DNA of 32,520 bases from an uncultured Dehalococcoidales bacterium (GTDB taxonomy: Bacteria > Chloroflexota > Dehalococcoidia > UBA1151 > UBA1328), in contig CAJQSP010000062.1 of the NCBI GenBank assembly GCA_905614375.1, positions 1 to 32,520 of the forward strand, written 5' to 3'. Shown in pieces: positions 24,261 to 32,520 of this stretch (position 1 is its first letter; each line of letters starts with the position of its first letter). The notes beneath the pieces were generated by a model that was given only the letters and a program-made list of their open reading frames with translations, had not been told where the DNA came from and ran no database searches. The position numbers and the translations under genes are program-made.

Positions 24261-27200
24261 TCAACCCCAGTCCCTTGAGGGGAACTGTGTGATTGATTTC
24301 TCAATAGGAGTGATGTTTTCGACGAGGATGTTCATTGTTCCTTCGCGTCGGGAGACTGTTCCGGTCGCTAGTAGTAATGACTCTTTGATCTGCTGCTTGA
24401 AGCGTTGATACATCGTTGGCCATATGATCAACGGCGAGTGCCCAAACTCGTCTTCCAGTGTGATGAACACCGTCTTGCCGTTCGGTTTCTGACGTCTGAT
24501 CACAAGACCCGCCACTGAAATTCGATCGCCATTGGCGTAGTTTCGAATCTCTTCGCTACGAATCACCGTTGAAGGCAGGTGAGGTCTGATCTTCTCCATC
24601 ATGTGACCCTGCGGGTAGACGCCTGTAGCCGAGTACTCGCCGATCATCCGGTCCCAGTTCGACTCGTCAGGTAACGCAATCATGTCCTGCTCGACCGGCA
24701 TTTCGAACGCCAGTTGTCGTGAGCCATCTTTCTTTTCGCCACGAGGTCGATAGCGCAAGCCAGACTCCCAGCGGAGATGACGTCGATCGGCGATAGTCGG
24801 AGGAATGCGTTCGGGATCGGCAATATTGTCGAAACGATCAAGCGCACCTGCTGCCGATAGAAGATCGAGAACTTCCTGGTGTACCCGGGTTCTCGACATG
24901 AAATTCGCTAGCGAAACAAACTCGCCACCAGCCTCACGTTCTTCAACAATGGGAACGGCTGTAGCTGTGTTTAGCTTCGCCACATGGATTAGACCCATCC
25001 GCAGAGCACCGTCTTCAATAACGGATTTTTTGTCACTGCAATTAACGTCGGGGCTAAGCACTTTGACCCCATGCCTAACAGCATCTTCTTTCAGCGTTTC
25101 GAGATTGTAGAAGCCCATGGGTTGGTTGTTGAACAGACCCACGAAAAACTCGAGTGGCCAGTAGTGTTTTAGCCACGACATTTGGTACGCCGTTACGCCA
25201 AAAGCGAAGGCGTGTGCTTCTGGAAACTGGTACATGCCGTGGAATTTGCCGAATACTTTTTCGGCGGCTTCGGGCGGAACACCTTTTGCGAGCGCACCTG
25301 CAATGAACTTGTCCTTCCAGTGGGCGATGTGGCGTTCGTTGTTTCGACGAGTGAACGCCCGGCGCATTTGATTGCCCTCGACTGCGCTCATGCCGCCGAC
25401 GTGCACCGCTAATTCGCCTAGTTGATCCTGATAAAGCGGCACTCCATACGTTCGACCTAATGCCGGCTCTTCAAACGGATGATCGAACTTCCAGTCGGAG
25501 TCTTTGCCCATATGACGTCGTATTAGCAGCTTCACACCGTCGTTCACTCCAACGCCGGGACGAACTGCGCCGACTTCCCACGCCATTTCGGTTAGGTTGC
25601 GCGGGCGTAGGCGGGTGACCGTCTGCATCTGAGCCGCCGATTCGATTTGGAATACTCCGATGGTGTCGGCGTTGTGAATGTCGGTGTAAACGGCGTGATC
25701 TTCGAAGTCGATCCGAGATATATCTACTCTTTCTTCAGTCTGTTTTCTGATGAGTTCTAGCGCCTCAGAAAGTTGCGACAACGCTCCAAGGGCTAGGAAG
25801 TCGATCTTCACGAATCCGACGTCTTCAGATGCGTTTTTGTCCCATTGGCAGATGTACCGACCGTCGATAGCGCTGCATTGAAGAGGTACTGTTTCAGAGA
25901 GCGGACGTGCCGAGAGGATCATTCCTCCGGGGTGTTGTGCGAGATATTTCGGGAAGTGATTTAGCTGCTGGGCGAGTTCGATAAGCATTTGCCAAACGGG
26001 CGCATCGACTCTATCTCTGAACTCTGGAAGATCAGCCATTTCTTTAGCTAAAGCTGGAATTGAACTGTGACCGTCGAGTCGCTTGTTGAGCCGACCCAGA
26101 TCGTCATCAGCAATGCCTAAAGCCTTACCCAAATCACGCACGGCTCCACGGATTTTGTATGTCGAAATCATTCCTGTGAGTACGGCGCGCTCGTAACCCC
26201 AACGTTCGTGAATGCGCAGTATCAACTCGGCACGAATTTCGCGAGGGAAGTCGAGATCGATATCGGGCGGAGACAGTTTTTCACCCTTGACAGTTTCTGG
26301 AAGAAATCGATCAAGCCTGAGCCCGAATTTAAGCGGATCGATATGCGATAGCCCAGTGAGGTAGCCGATTAGGAGCGCGACTGACGAACCTCTACCTCGA
26401 CCTGGCGGGTTTTCTTCGATAGGGAGTCCTGGTTCGACAAGCCCCAGATCTTCCTGCACTTCGCGAGCGATGCGGATGATGTCGTAGTACTGCAGGAGGA
26501 ACCCAGTAAGTCCGTGCATTTCGAGAAGATCTAATTCTCTGTCGAGTCGGGCGGTGACCTCTGGCATTACGCTGCCGTATCGACGCACAGCCGCCTCTTC
26601 GCAAATCTTCCTTAGGTAGCTCGATTCTGTATGTCCTGGAGGGAGGAAATCGTAAGAAGGGAAGTCGTAGATGTCGTCGGAAGTGATATCGAATTTGCAA
26701 CGGTTGGCGATTTTGACCGTGTTCGTTATGGCTTCAGGGTGCTCACTGAATAGCACACTCATTTCGGTTGGTGACTTTAGGAAAAACTGATCGTTGGGTC
26801 GGCGTTCCCGGTGGCTCGCTTCGAGAGATTTATTGTGTTTGATTGCAACCAGTGCGTCGTTTAATCGATGTCGATCGCGAACGTGGTAGTGGGCGTTGTT
26901 TGTGGCGACGACCCCAATTCCTAATTCCCGCGCAATTGCTGCCATACTTCGGTTTCGTTGAACGTCGCCCATGACGAGGTTTTGCTGTAGCTCAAGAAAG
27001 AAGTTTTCCTTGCCGTAAATCTCGATATATTTTCTGGTGGCATGTTGGGCGGCGGCGATATCGCCGTTGGACACGAGCTTGGATATCTCACCCCTTCGAC
27101 ACCCGGAAAGACAGATAACTCCTTCAGTATGATCGGCAAGGAGTGCCGGATCGAGATGCGGGTCGTTTCGCTCTTCGGTGTCGATGTGAGCACGGGTGGT

Positions 27201-27611
27201 TAGTAGCGATATATTTTTATAGCCTGTGGCGGTTTCCGCAATCAAGGTTATGTGCGGGCGACTGGCTGGCTCGTACTCGGTGTCGTCCGGCTCACCGAGT
27301 CCACGTGCGAGAGTGAGTTCGATGCCGATGATTGACTTGATGCCGAGTTCTTTTGCTGCCTGCGCAAATTCTATGACCCCGCTTACGTTGTTGTGATCGG
27401 TAATAGCGAGGGCGTGTAGTCCTAACTGCTTGGCAGTGAGCAGTAAATCCCACGATTCTGATGCACCTTCTTGGAACGAGTAGTTGCTGTGGGCATGGAG
27501 TTCAGCGTAGGCGGTAGTGTTGCGCTCTGTGAAATTGCTGTGGGTTACCGACTCGTGATTTCCGTACAACTGGTTGTTTGGTTTGGTGTTTGTTTCTGGG
27601 AATCTATTCAC
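24261..27611 (-). CDS. dnaE2: Error-prone DNA polymerase III alpha subunit DnaE2
   Basis: A 1116-residue C-family polymerase. The PHP domain starts at about residue 35 (YAELHAHSNYSFQEGAS ... AITDHNN); the polymerase core includes the catalytic PPDIDLDF motif (about 447-455), and an OB fold near the end reads RISVAGLVIRRQKPNGKTVFITLEDEFG. Length and the LHAHSNYSF start are typical of DnaE2 rather than the replicative DnaE1, and the missing C-terminal extension fits. It carries out translesion synthesis with ImuB. The GTG start at 27611 follows GAGAAG. It is the last gene of the imuB-DUF6504-dnaE2 unit, 98 bases after DUF6504, and probably falls under the LexA-box promoter at about 29760. Confidence 0.95.
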   Translation of the reverse strand: MNRFPETNTKPNNQLYGNHESVTHSNFTERNTTAYAELHAHSNYSFQEGASESWDLLLTAKQLGLHALAITDHNNVSGVIEFAQAAKELGIKSIIGIELTLARGLGEPDDTEYEPASRPHITLIAETATGYKNISLLTTRAHIDTEERNDPHLDPALLADHTEGVICLSGCRRGEISKLVSNGDIAAAQHATRKYIEIYGKENFFLELQQNLVMGDVQRNRSMAAIARELGIGVVATNNAHYHVRDRHRLNDALVAIKHNKSLEASHRERRPNDQFFLKSPTEMSVLFSEHPEAITNTVKIANRCKFDITSDDIYDFPSYDFLPPGHTESSYLRKICEEAAVRRYGSVMPEVTARLDRELDLLEMHGLTGFLLQYYDIIRIAREVQEDLGLVEPGLPIEENPPGRGRGSSVALLIGYLTGLSHIDPLKFGLRLDRFLPETVKGEKLSPPDIDLDFPREIRAELILRIHERWGYERAVLTGMISTYKIRGAVRDLGKALGIADDDLGRLNKRLDGHSSIPALAKEMADLPEFRDRVDAPVWQMLIELAQQLNHFPKYLAQHPGGMILSARPLSETVPLQCSAIDGRYICQWDKNASEDVGFVKIDFLALGALSQLSEALELIRKQTEERVDISRIDFEDHAVYTDIHNADTIGVFQIESAAQMQTVTRLRPRNLTEMAWEVGAVRPGVGVNDGVKLLIRRHMGKDSDWKFDHPFEEPALGRTYGVPLYQDQLGELAVHVGGMSAVEGNQMRRAFTRRNNERHIAHWKDKFIAGALAKGVPPEAAEKVFGKFHGMYQFPEAHAFAFGVTAYQMSWLKHYWPLEFFVGLFNNQPMGFYNLETLKEDAVRHGVKVLSPDVNCSDKKSVIEDGALRMGLIHVAKLNTATAVPIVEEREAGGEFVSLANFMSRTRVHQEVLDLLSAAGALDRFDNIADPERIPPTIADRRHLRWESGLRYRPRGEKKDGSRQLAFEMPVEQDMIALPDESNWDRMIGEYSATGVYPQGHMMEKIRPHLPSTVIRSEEIRNYANGDRISVAGLVIRRQKPNGKTVFITLEDEFGHSPLIIWPTMYQRFKQQIKESLLLATGTVSRREGTMNILVENITPIEKSITQFPSRDWG

Positions 27612-27709
27612 AACCGCTTCTCATTTGTAGATTGGTCGTTGGATCAGGGGGTGGAGAGCGTCTGATGAAGGCCGTTATCGAACTCAATTCTCAGATTATG
27701 TAGTTGGTA

Positions 27710-28108
27710 TTAACCTGCCTGTCGATACCAGATGTTGGTCGCTAGGTTGAGGTAAATGGTTAGCTTTTGCCCATTTTCGAGTCGGAGTACATAGTAGAGT
27801 CGGGCAATCTCCTCATTTGATCCGCGCCACCACTCGTCGTTCACCTTCCAGATATCGTCTATATCGGCGACTAGCATCCACTTGCCGTCGGAAAGAAGCA
27901 TTGTCTGTTTAGGGCGTTGTTCCCTCTCCCTCGTAGAGTGCGAGTTGTTGCCATGCTTTCGGCGAGAGCGAGGTGAGCCGATAGCAGGTGGAACTTGGAT
28001 CGAAGTCGGGTTACCCGCTGAATTGGTACGAACGTGAATAGTGCGCGGAGCGTTTAAGGGCTTGATTCCGCCAGCGTAAACAGGATTGGCGGCGCGTGTG
28101 TTATCCAA
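27710..28108 (-). CDS. DUF6504-family protein of the imuB/dnaE2 cassette
   Basis: A 132-residue protein. After an N-terminal basic, disordered stretch (IHVRTNSAGNPTSIQVPPAIG... RSRRKHG), the C-terminal half reads WMLVADIDDIWKVNDEWWRGSNEEIARLYYVLRLENGQKLTIYLNLATNIWYRQAG. This fits the pattern W...V..I.D.WR...EWWRG...E..YY.L.LE.G....IY.D...W.W of small proteins coded between imuB and dnaE2 in Actinobacteria and relatives. The start is TTG at 28108, overlapping the imuB stop by 8 bases, with AGGAGG 9 bases upstream, so translation is coupled. The molecular role in translesion synthesis is unknown; family assignment is by pattern memory. Confidence 0.75.
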   Translation of the reverse strand: MDNTRAANPVYAGGIKPLNAPRTIHVRTNSAGNPTSIQVPPAIGSPRSRRKHGNNSHSTREREQRPKQTMLLSDGKWMLVADIDDIWKVNDEWWRGSNEEIARLYYVLRLENGQKLTIYLNLATNIWYRQAG

Positions 28109-29399
28109 CTATCTTTGCCTCCTCGTCCTCGCCGCCAGAACTGTTCATCTGGACCAGTGCGTATCGGCGCTCTGGTATTCTCGACCACGGTTCGAGTTCT
28201 CTCACTTGGTAGATAGGTGGTGCAACTCTGAGGCGGGATCGAAGCTGGCTAATCGTTTCTTGCAGATCCGTATCACGCTTCACTTCCTTCCACATCGACT
28301 CCTGCCTGCCTGCCTCACCAGTAATGCCCGAAAGGATTATGCGCATGTCTTCGAGCGGCCCCGGAATGACAGCCATGTCGAGCTTCGATTTGATTGCAAA
28401 TAGTGCTTGGTTTTTGTTACCAGCCGGATCTTTGAACGCTACACTCATCGTCCACGGAGCGTGTTGGAAAACCTGCGATTGAATGCTCGCTTGTCGGGCA
28501 AAGCGGCGTGAAAGTTTCGATCGTCCATATGCACGATTCAACAGACTTTCGATAGCTGGAACGATGATTGCCATACTTGCTGTTGGATCAGGAAAATCCA
28601 GATGTTCCGATACGACCAGCACGCTTCGTTTTGGCATGAGTGGTCGATGGTCGATGCCGTTTGCCAAATCCCACGCTATACCGCCTGCCTGACCGAACTG
28701 CGCCTCCATCGGACCCCGCGGAATATCGGTAATTCGGCCCATCGTCGTTAGTCCAAAAGCGTGAAGCCTCTTAACGAGCTGATAGGGAAGTGGAAGCGAG
28801 TCGATCGGGAATTGATCGAGGAATCTGCCTGGTTTGCCAGTTACTTTCCTGCCGCTGTTCGATCTACTCAGAAGCGAGGCTGCGTAAGCAAGCCATTTGT
28901 TATCACCAACTCCGATGCGCAGATCGAAGCCACCGACTGCCCCTGCAAGCAGTCTGACGACATGTGCGTCGTCCCCGTACAGACTTTCAAGCCCCCAGAT
29001 TCCAACATATGCGAGACCCGGAGCAGCAGCTTCAATATTTGGCACCAGCTGTTCGAGATTTTCGATGATCTCGTCGAATACCAAAGCATAAAGCGGAGTA
29101 TCTGCTTCGATGATGCGCATGCCGTGGTGGCGTGATGTTGCCTCGATAAGCGGCATCCCGGGCATGACGTCGGTGAGGTTGGGCGATGCTGCGAGGACGA
29201 CGCGTGCTGAAAGCGAGTCGCTGGCTTTAGATGAAGATAGCGAGCTTGCTTTTGTGCCGAGGCCGTCGGATATGTTGGTGAGTTCTTCGCCAAGGTCGAC
29301 CGCTTTGCCAGCGATGATTGCTGATCGATCGTGCAGTTCTGGCTTTCTCGCAACTTCAACCTGCCAGGGGAAGTTAGGAATCCGTAAACAAGCAAGCAT
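28101..29399 (-). CDS. imuB: ImuB-like catalytically inactive Y-family polymerase
   Basis: From the Met at 29399 (MLACLRIPNFPWQVEV) the protein has 432 residues and the Y-family plan: palm and fingers (to about 235), a helix-hairpin-helix region (SLPLPYQLVKRLHAFGLTTMGRITDIPRG) and a little-finger domain. The motif that normally begins DxDxFFxxVE reads RIPNFPWQVE, and the SxDExFLD motif reads GIWGLESLYGDD, so the metal-binding acids are absent, as in ImuB adaptors that link DnaE2 to the sliding clamp. The frame stays open another 54 codons to 29561, with Arg/Ser/Thr/Gln-rich low-complexity sequence; neither start has a strong ribosome site. No clear C-terminal clamp motif was seen. Upstream lies a LexA-box promoter. 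Confidence 0.85.
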   Translation of the reverse strand: MLACLRIPNFPWQVEVARKPELHDRSAIIAGKAVDLGEELTNISDGLGTKASSLSSSKASDSLSARVVLAASPNLTDVMPGMPLIEATSRHHGMRIIEADTPLYALVFDEIIENLEQLVPNIEAAAPGLAYVGIWGLESLYGDDAHVVRLLAGAVGGFDLRIGVGDNKWLAYAASLLSRSNSGRKVTGKPGRFLDQFPIDSLPLPYQLVKRLHAFGLTTMGRITDIPRGPMEAQFGQAGGIAWDLANGIDHRPLMPKRSVLVVSEHLDFPDPTASMAIIVPAIESLLNRAYGRSKLSRRFARQASIQSQVFQHAPWTMSVAFKDPAGNKNQALFAIKSKLDMAVIPGPLEDMRIILSGITGEAGRQESMWKEVKRDTDLQETISQLRSRLRVAPPIYQVRELEPWSRIPERRYALVQMNSSGGEDEEAKIVG

Positions 29400-29561
29400 C
29401 TTTGATGTGTTTTCCGAGAGATCGTGAGTTTTTGACTGGGTTGATGAATGGCTCTTCTGGGCGTGGTCGTTTTCACTTTGGGTAGTGGTGCGCTGTGGTA
29501 ATAGTCGCCGCGTTTTTGGCTGCGGGGCGAGTGATTTAACTTGTGGGGGAGGACGTCTCAT

Positions 29562-29742
29562 TTAGATAGTTATATGGCGCGTTGCGTGATGGCGTATGCG
29601 ACCTGAAAATGCTCGCCGAAATTGACCGTAAGGTAATCAATCAGCGTCATAAAAATGTCGCTGGGGGCGAGACGAACCGGGTTCGCCTATTAATCCGGTC
29701 GATGAATTCTTTATTGATTTACAAGAACGGTGTACCGGCCAG
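29562..29742. other. Leader region of the imuB transcript
   Basis: Between the proposed promoter and the farthest imuB start lie about 180 bases. They hold a 13-base perfect palindrome CGAACCGGGTTCG (29673-29685) and a 26-codon minus-strand frame (29650-29570, MTLIDYLTVNFGEHFQ...). The palindrome resembles the LexA word but with a 3-base centre. Neither is shown to be functional. Confidence 0.4.
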
Positions 29743-29777
29743 GAGATCAATAATAGAACATATGTTCTTAAAATCAA
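29743..29777 (-). promoter_or_regulatory. LexA-box (SOS) promoter of the imuB-DUF6504-dnaE2 operon
   Basis: Minus-strand reading gives -35 TTGATT (29777-29772), a 16-base spacer and -10 TATTAT (29755-29750). The spacer holds GAACATATGTTC (29767-29756), inside the 14-base perfect palindrome AGAACATATGTTCT. GAACNNNNGTTC is the established LexA/DinR box of Firmicutes and Actinobacteria. A repressor there would cover both hexamers. Transcription would start near 29743, about 180 bases before the longest imuB frame. Known SOS control of imuB/dnaE2 in other bacteria supports the reading. Confidence 0.8.
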
Positions 29778-30335
29778 TAGGGTTTGTCACTCAATTTGAA
29801 AACACGGAGCGCCGTCACGAAATATAGTTCAGTACCCGAGTTCATTTCTATGGATGGACTTGATCACGGTGACGCCATGCAAGAAATTCGCTGAATCCTC
29901 CCTCAGATCAAATCGTTTCTGGATTCGGTTAGTCCTTAAACACAAATACCCGGTTTTTGGCCCGGTCATGCTTCGGATGTCTTATTTTGCCAATGGCTAC
30001 TGGTCAGTTAGTCAGGGGTTAGCGATCAGTTGGTCTTTTTAGAAATGAATTCGATGCGTAGGCAAGAAAATCATATTTTGGACACTCCTAATTCCTAGGC
30101 TTTGGGGCGATGTTCAGAAGCCAGAGAGTTGTCTCTTATGTGAAACTGCAATACAAAGAGAGTTCATCCTCACAGTACCTCTCACTAACCATTAAGTAGC
30201 ACCATCTTGGCGTTACACGTGTGGAATTCAGATGTAGTCTGAATCCTCGTCATTCCGGCAGCATTCACTGTCGATAAGACACAGTCTCGTCGAGCAATGG
30301 GTTCGGCGAAAATAAAGTGAAGAACGAACTACCAA
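29778..30335. other. Gene-free interval upstream of prolyl-tRNA synthetase
   Basis: About 560 bases without a credible gene; the open frames here (e.g. 29854-30042) show no domain-like features. It contains a small hairpin (30226-30244), and near its right end should lie the proS promoter. No ImuA/RecA-like sequence or T-box core was recognised. Confidence 0.55.
30226..30244 (+). other. Hairpin ATTCAGA-TGTAG-TCTGAAT upstream of proS
   Basis: A perfect 7-base stem and 5-base loop 92 bases before the proS start, without a T-run. It may be a leader structure or chance. Confidence 0.3.
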
Positions 30336-32030
30336 ATGAGAAGCTCCCAACTATTCGGCAAAACCCTTCGACAGGCTCCTGGCGATGCAGAAACTATCAG
30401 TCACAAGCTGCTTACACGCGCTGGCTTTATTCAGCAGATCGCAGCAGGAATATTTAGCCTTCAGCCGCTGGGTAACCGGTCGATCACTAAGATTAGAAAC
30501 ATCATCCGAGACGAGATGGATCGCGCCGGTGGACAAGAAATCAATATGCCGGTAGTTCAACCTCGTGATCTCTGGGTAGAGTCGGGCAGGGCAGACACGT
30601 TTACACCCCCCCTCGCAAGGTTTGAAGATCGTCGAGAGCGTGACATGGTTATTGCGCCTACCCATGAAGAAACTGCCACAGCAATGGCTCGTGCGGGGGT
30701 GACCAGCTACCGAGATTTGCCTTTTACGATCTATCAGATTCAGACGAAGTTCCGGGATGAAACTCGCCCGCGAGGCGGACTGCTTCGTGTACGTGAATTC
30801 GAAATGAAGGACGCATATTCATTTGACGCCGATGACGAGGGCATGGACCGTAGCTTCAAGGCAATGGTTGCTGCTTACAAGCGTATTTTCAAACGCTGTG
30901 GTCTTGACGTGATTATGGTCGATGCTGACTCTGGCGGAATTGGTGGCAAGGACTCGAACGAGTTCGTGCTGCTAACCGACAGTGGCGAAGACACGATTCT
31001 TATGTCCAACGAAAGCGACTATGCCGCCAACGTCGAAAAAGCCTCGTTCATTAAGAAGGCGTTTCTGGTCGATGAACTTGGTGAAGTTGAAGAATTTGCA
31101 ACACCAGGCATCAAGACGATCGAAGAATTGGCGAAAGCCGAAGGTGTTTCGAAATCGAAAACTGCTAAGGCTGTGTTCTACAGCGTCGACGGTGAGATAG
31201 TCGTCGTGACCATTCGTGGTGACTACGAAGTTAATGAAACTAAGCTTCGTAACCTGCTCGAAGGCGCCGAGCCTAAACTCGCTACACCTGAAGAAGTGAA
31301 AGCAGCGGGGTTAGTCTCAGGGTCGGCATCAGCTGTCGGACTAACAGGTATGAAGAGTGTTGTGGACGATTCGATCACTATGGGATCGAACTATCTTGCT
31401 GGGGCCAACAAAAATGGCTTTCACCTGCGTAACGTCAACTTCGAGCGAGATTTCAAAGCCGATATTGTTGCCGATATTGCCGAAGCTAAGAAGGGCTACT
31501 TATCGCCCGACGGCAAGGGCAAGCTCGTTGCTAAGCGTGGAATCGAAATTGGGCACGTGTTCAAGCTCGGCAACGTCTACTCATCGAGAATGGGTGCCAA
31601 CTACACCAATGAAGATGGCGAGCAGAACGAAATTCTCATGGGTTGCTACGGCATAGGAGTCGGGCGTCTACTGGCTGCAGCTGTTGAAGCTAACCACGAT
31701 GATTACGGCATGCTTCTGCCAAGGGCTATCGCACCGTACGAAATCTACCTCGTTGGGCTAAATCTTAACGATCCAGACATCGCCGATAAGGCCGAGATGA
31801 TCTACGAAGCATTGCAAGATGCAGGTTACGAAGTGCTCTTTGATGATCGAGACGCTCCTCCGGGAGTGAAGTTCAAGGACGCCGACTTACTGGGAATTCC
31901 TGCTCGGGTCGTAATTAGCACGCGCAGTCTCGAAAACGGTGGCATTGAAGTGAAGTCTAGAACCAGTAGAGATTCGGAAATCGTCGCTGAATCGGACGTA
32001 CTCGAAAGCGTTAAATCTCTATTCGAATAG
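30336..32030 (+). CDS. proS: Prolyl-tRNA synthetase, bacterial type with editing domain
   Basis: A 564-residue class II synthetase that charges tRNA-Pro. The start MRSSQLFGKTLRQAPGDAE is the standard beginning. Motif 1 falls around 55-72 (IRDEMDRAGGQEINMPVVQP), APTHEE (107-112) binds the substrate, motif 2 is FRDETRPRGGLLRVREFEMKDAYSF (139-163) and motif 3 is GCYGIGVGRL (about 436-445). A YbaK-like editing insertion occupies about 225-380, where mischarged Ala-tRNA-Pro is hydrolysed. A C-terminal anticodon-binding domain ends the protein. Length is typical of the bacterial form. No clear operon partner. Confidence 0.97.
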   Translation: MRSSQLFGKTLRQAPGDAETISHKLLTRAGFIQQIAAGIFSLQPLGNRSITKIRNIIRDEMDRAGGQEINMPVVQPRDLWVESGRADTFTPPLARFEDRRERDMVIAPTHEETATAMARAGVTSYRDLPFTIYQIQTKFRDETRPRGGLLRVREFEMKDAYSFDADDEGMDRSFKAMVAAYKRIFKRCGLDVIMVDADSGGIGGKDSNEFVLLTDSGEDTILMSNESDYAANVEKASFIKKAFLVDELGEVEEFATPGIKTIEELAKAEGVSKSKTAKAVFYSVDGEIVVVTIRGDYEVNETKLRNLLEGAEPKLATPEEVKAAGLVSGSASAVGLTGMKSVVDDSITMGSNYLAGANKNGFHLRNVNFERDFKADIVADIAEAKKGYLSPDGKGKLVAKRGIEIGHVFKLGNVYSSRMGANYTNEDGEQNEILMGCYGIGVGRLLAAAVEANHDDYGMLLPRAIAPYEIYLVGLNLNDPDIADKAEMIYEALQDAGYEVLFDDRDAPPGVKFKDADLLGIPARVVISTRSLENGGIEVKSRTSRDSEIVAESDVLESVKSLFE

Positions 32031-32282
32031 TCGAATAATCAGGCAGTTGTTAGTCATCTGTGTCTGATTGAGTACTAATTGGTATATCCCTAGATTGCCA
32101 TTAGCAGGTACAATCCAGTACGTTCTTGAGTAATTCTGCCTATTATTCGCTGAGATTTCGGTGAATAGTTGACGGATTATTTGGGAGAGAAAACGAGAAT
32201 GTGGGACGATAACCGTACGTACGGCAATGGATATGTTCAACTTTGAACATTCGATGGGATTCCCACTAACGAGGCTTGATTT
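32031..32282. other. Interval between proS and the RRM gene
   Basis: About 250 bases without a gene. Near the right end it holds an 18-base inverted repeat (32233-32250), and just before the RRM gene the sequence ACGAGG that probably serves as ribosome site. Confidence 0.5.
32233..32250. promoter_or_regulatory. Inverted repeat ATGTTCAA-CT-TTGAACAT upstream of the RRM gene
   Basis: Perfect 8-base arms around a 2-base centre, 33 bases before the RRM start codon. The size and position fit a dimeric-repressor operator or a leader element; no regulator can be named. Confidence 0.45.
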
Positions 32283-32520
32283 ATGGGTAAGAAGTTATTT
32301 ATTGGTAGCCTGGCATGGGCGACTGACTCGTCTGGTCTTCAGGCAGCATTTAGCCGTTTCGGCGAAATCGAAGAAGCTACAGTCATCAGCGATCGCGAGA
32401 CCGGACGGTCACGTGGTTTTGGATTTGTAACCTTCGTTGACGAAAGTTCAACACAGCAGGCCATTTCAGAAATGAACGGCGCTGACTTGGACGGACGTCC
32501 GATCGTAGTAAACGAAGCTA
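32283..32520 (+). CDS. RRM-type RNA-binding protein (cut by the window end)
   Basis: The first 79 codons of a protein reading MGKKLFIGSLAWATDSSGLQ. RNP2 is LFIGSL (5-10) and RNP1 is RGFGFVTF (48-55), followed by NGADLDGRPIVVNEA, the standard end of a single RRM as found in bacterial cold-inducible Rbp proteins. These bind single-stranded RNA and act in cold or post-transcriptional control. GAGG lies 9 bases before the ATG. A Gly-rich tail would be expected beyond the window. Confidence 0.9.
   Translation, partial: MGKKLFIGSLAWATDSSGLQAAFSRFGEIEEATVISDRETGRSRGFGFVTFVDESSTQQAISEMNGADLDGRPIVVNEA

Noticed and set aside
29854..30042. 62-codon open frame on the plus strand
   Set aside because: No signal, domain or ribosome site, and amino-acid use looks random.
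30043..30335. T-box-like leader before proS
   Set aside because: A hairpin and AGAGAG-like words occur, but I could not find the conserved antiterminator core or a following terminator.

Overview
The window reads as a bacterial chromosome segment of roughly balanced base composition. It has no rRNA or tRNA gene that I can recognise, and no integrase, transposase or CRISPR array. Two enolase-superfamily dehydratases, a phytanoyl-CoA-dioxygenase-type oxygenase, SDR and Eis-type acetyltransferase genes, lipobox lipoproteins, a Chloroflexota-like FtsZ and an imuB/DUF6504/dnaE2 cassette together suggest Chloroflexota, perhaps a marine SAR202 or Dehalococcoidia-type lineage. That placement is inference from gene content and was not tested by phylogeny.

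Layout. 0-3 kb: an enolase-superfamily enzyme (+) and a convergent GH32-like glycosidase (-). 3.2-9.7 kb: three minus-strand genes lying between two 83-bp direct repeats (about 88% identical). They encode a lipoprotein with 17 ankyrin repeats in four blocks, a 2-hydroxyacid dehydrogenase with a glycine-zipper membrane leader, and a PKD plus TolB-propeller lipoprotein. The two lipoprotein genes share an upstream sequence element. 9.7-13.8 kb: an SDR (-), two tandem Eis-like N-acetyltransferases (+) and a degenerate GIY-YIG-like protein. 14-17.3 kb: ftsZ (-) and a divergent thiamine-diphosphate enzyme that ends in a clear intrinsic terminator. 17.3-18.6 kb: a decaying zone with a DUF4870/Tic20-like pseudogene interrupted by two in-frame TGA codons, a small lipoprotein, and a 59-codon fragment of a second alpha/beta hydrolase behind an intact one. 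18.6-24.1 kb: alpha/beta hydrolase (-), uridine-kinase-like P-loop kinase, second enolase-superfamily enzyme, PhyH oxygenase, NHL propeller and a small ankyrin protein (all +).

24.2-29.8 kb: a translesion mutagenesis cassette on the minus strand, imuB > DUF6504 > dnaE2. Upstream lies a near-consensus promoter whose 16-bp spacer contains the perfect palindrome AGAACATATGTTCT, which matches the GAACNNNNGTTC LexA box of Gram-positive bacteria. This is the best-supported regulatory unit in the window: DNA damage would relieve LexA repression, and ImuB (without polymerase catalytic residues) would recruit DnaE2 to lesions. No imuA/recA-like gene lies beside it. 30.3-32.5 kb: prolyl-tRNA synthetase and the start of an RRM RNA-binding protein that runs off the window.

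Most genes look like ordinary accessory metabolism. The most unusual material is the repeat-flanked lipoprotein segment, the LexA-box promoter of the imuB cassette, and the cluster of gene remnants near 17.3-18.6 kb.
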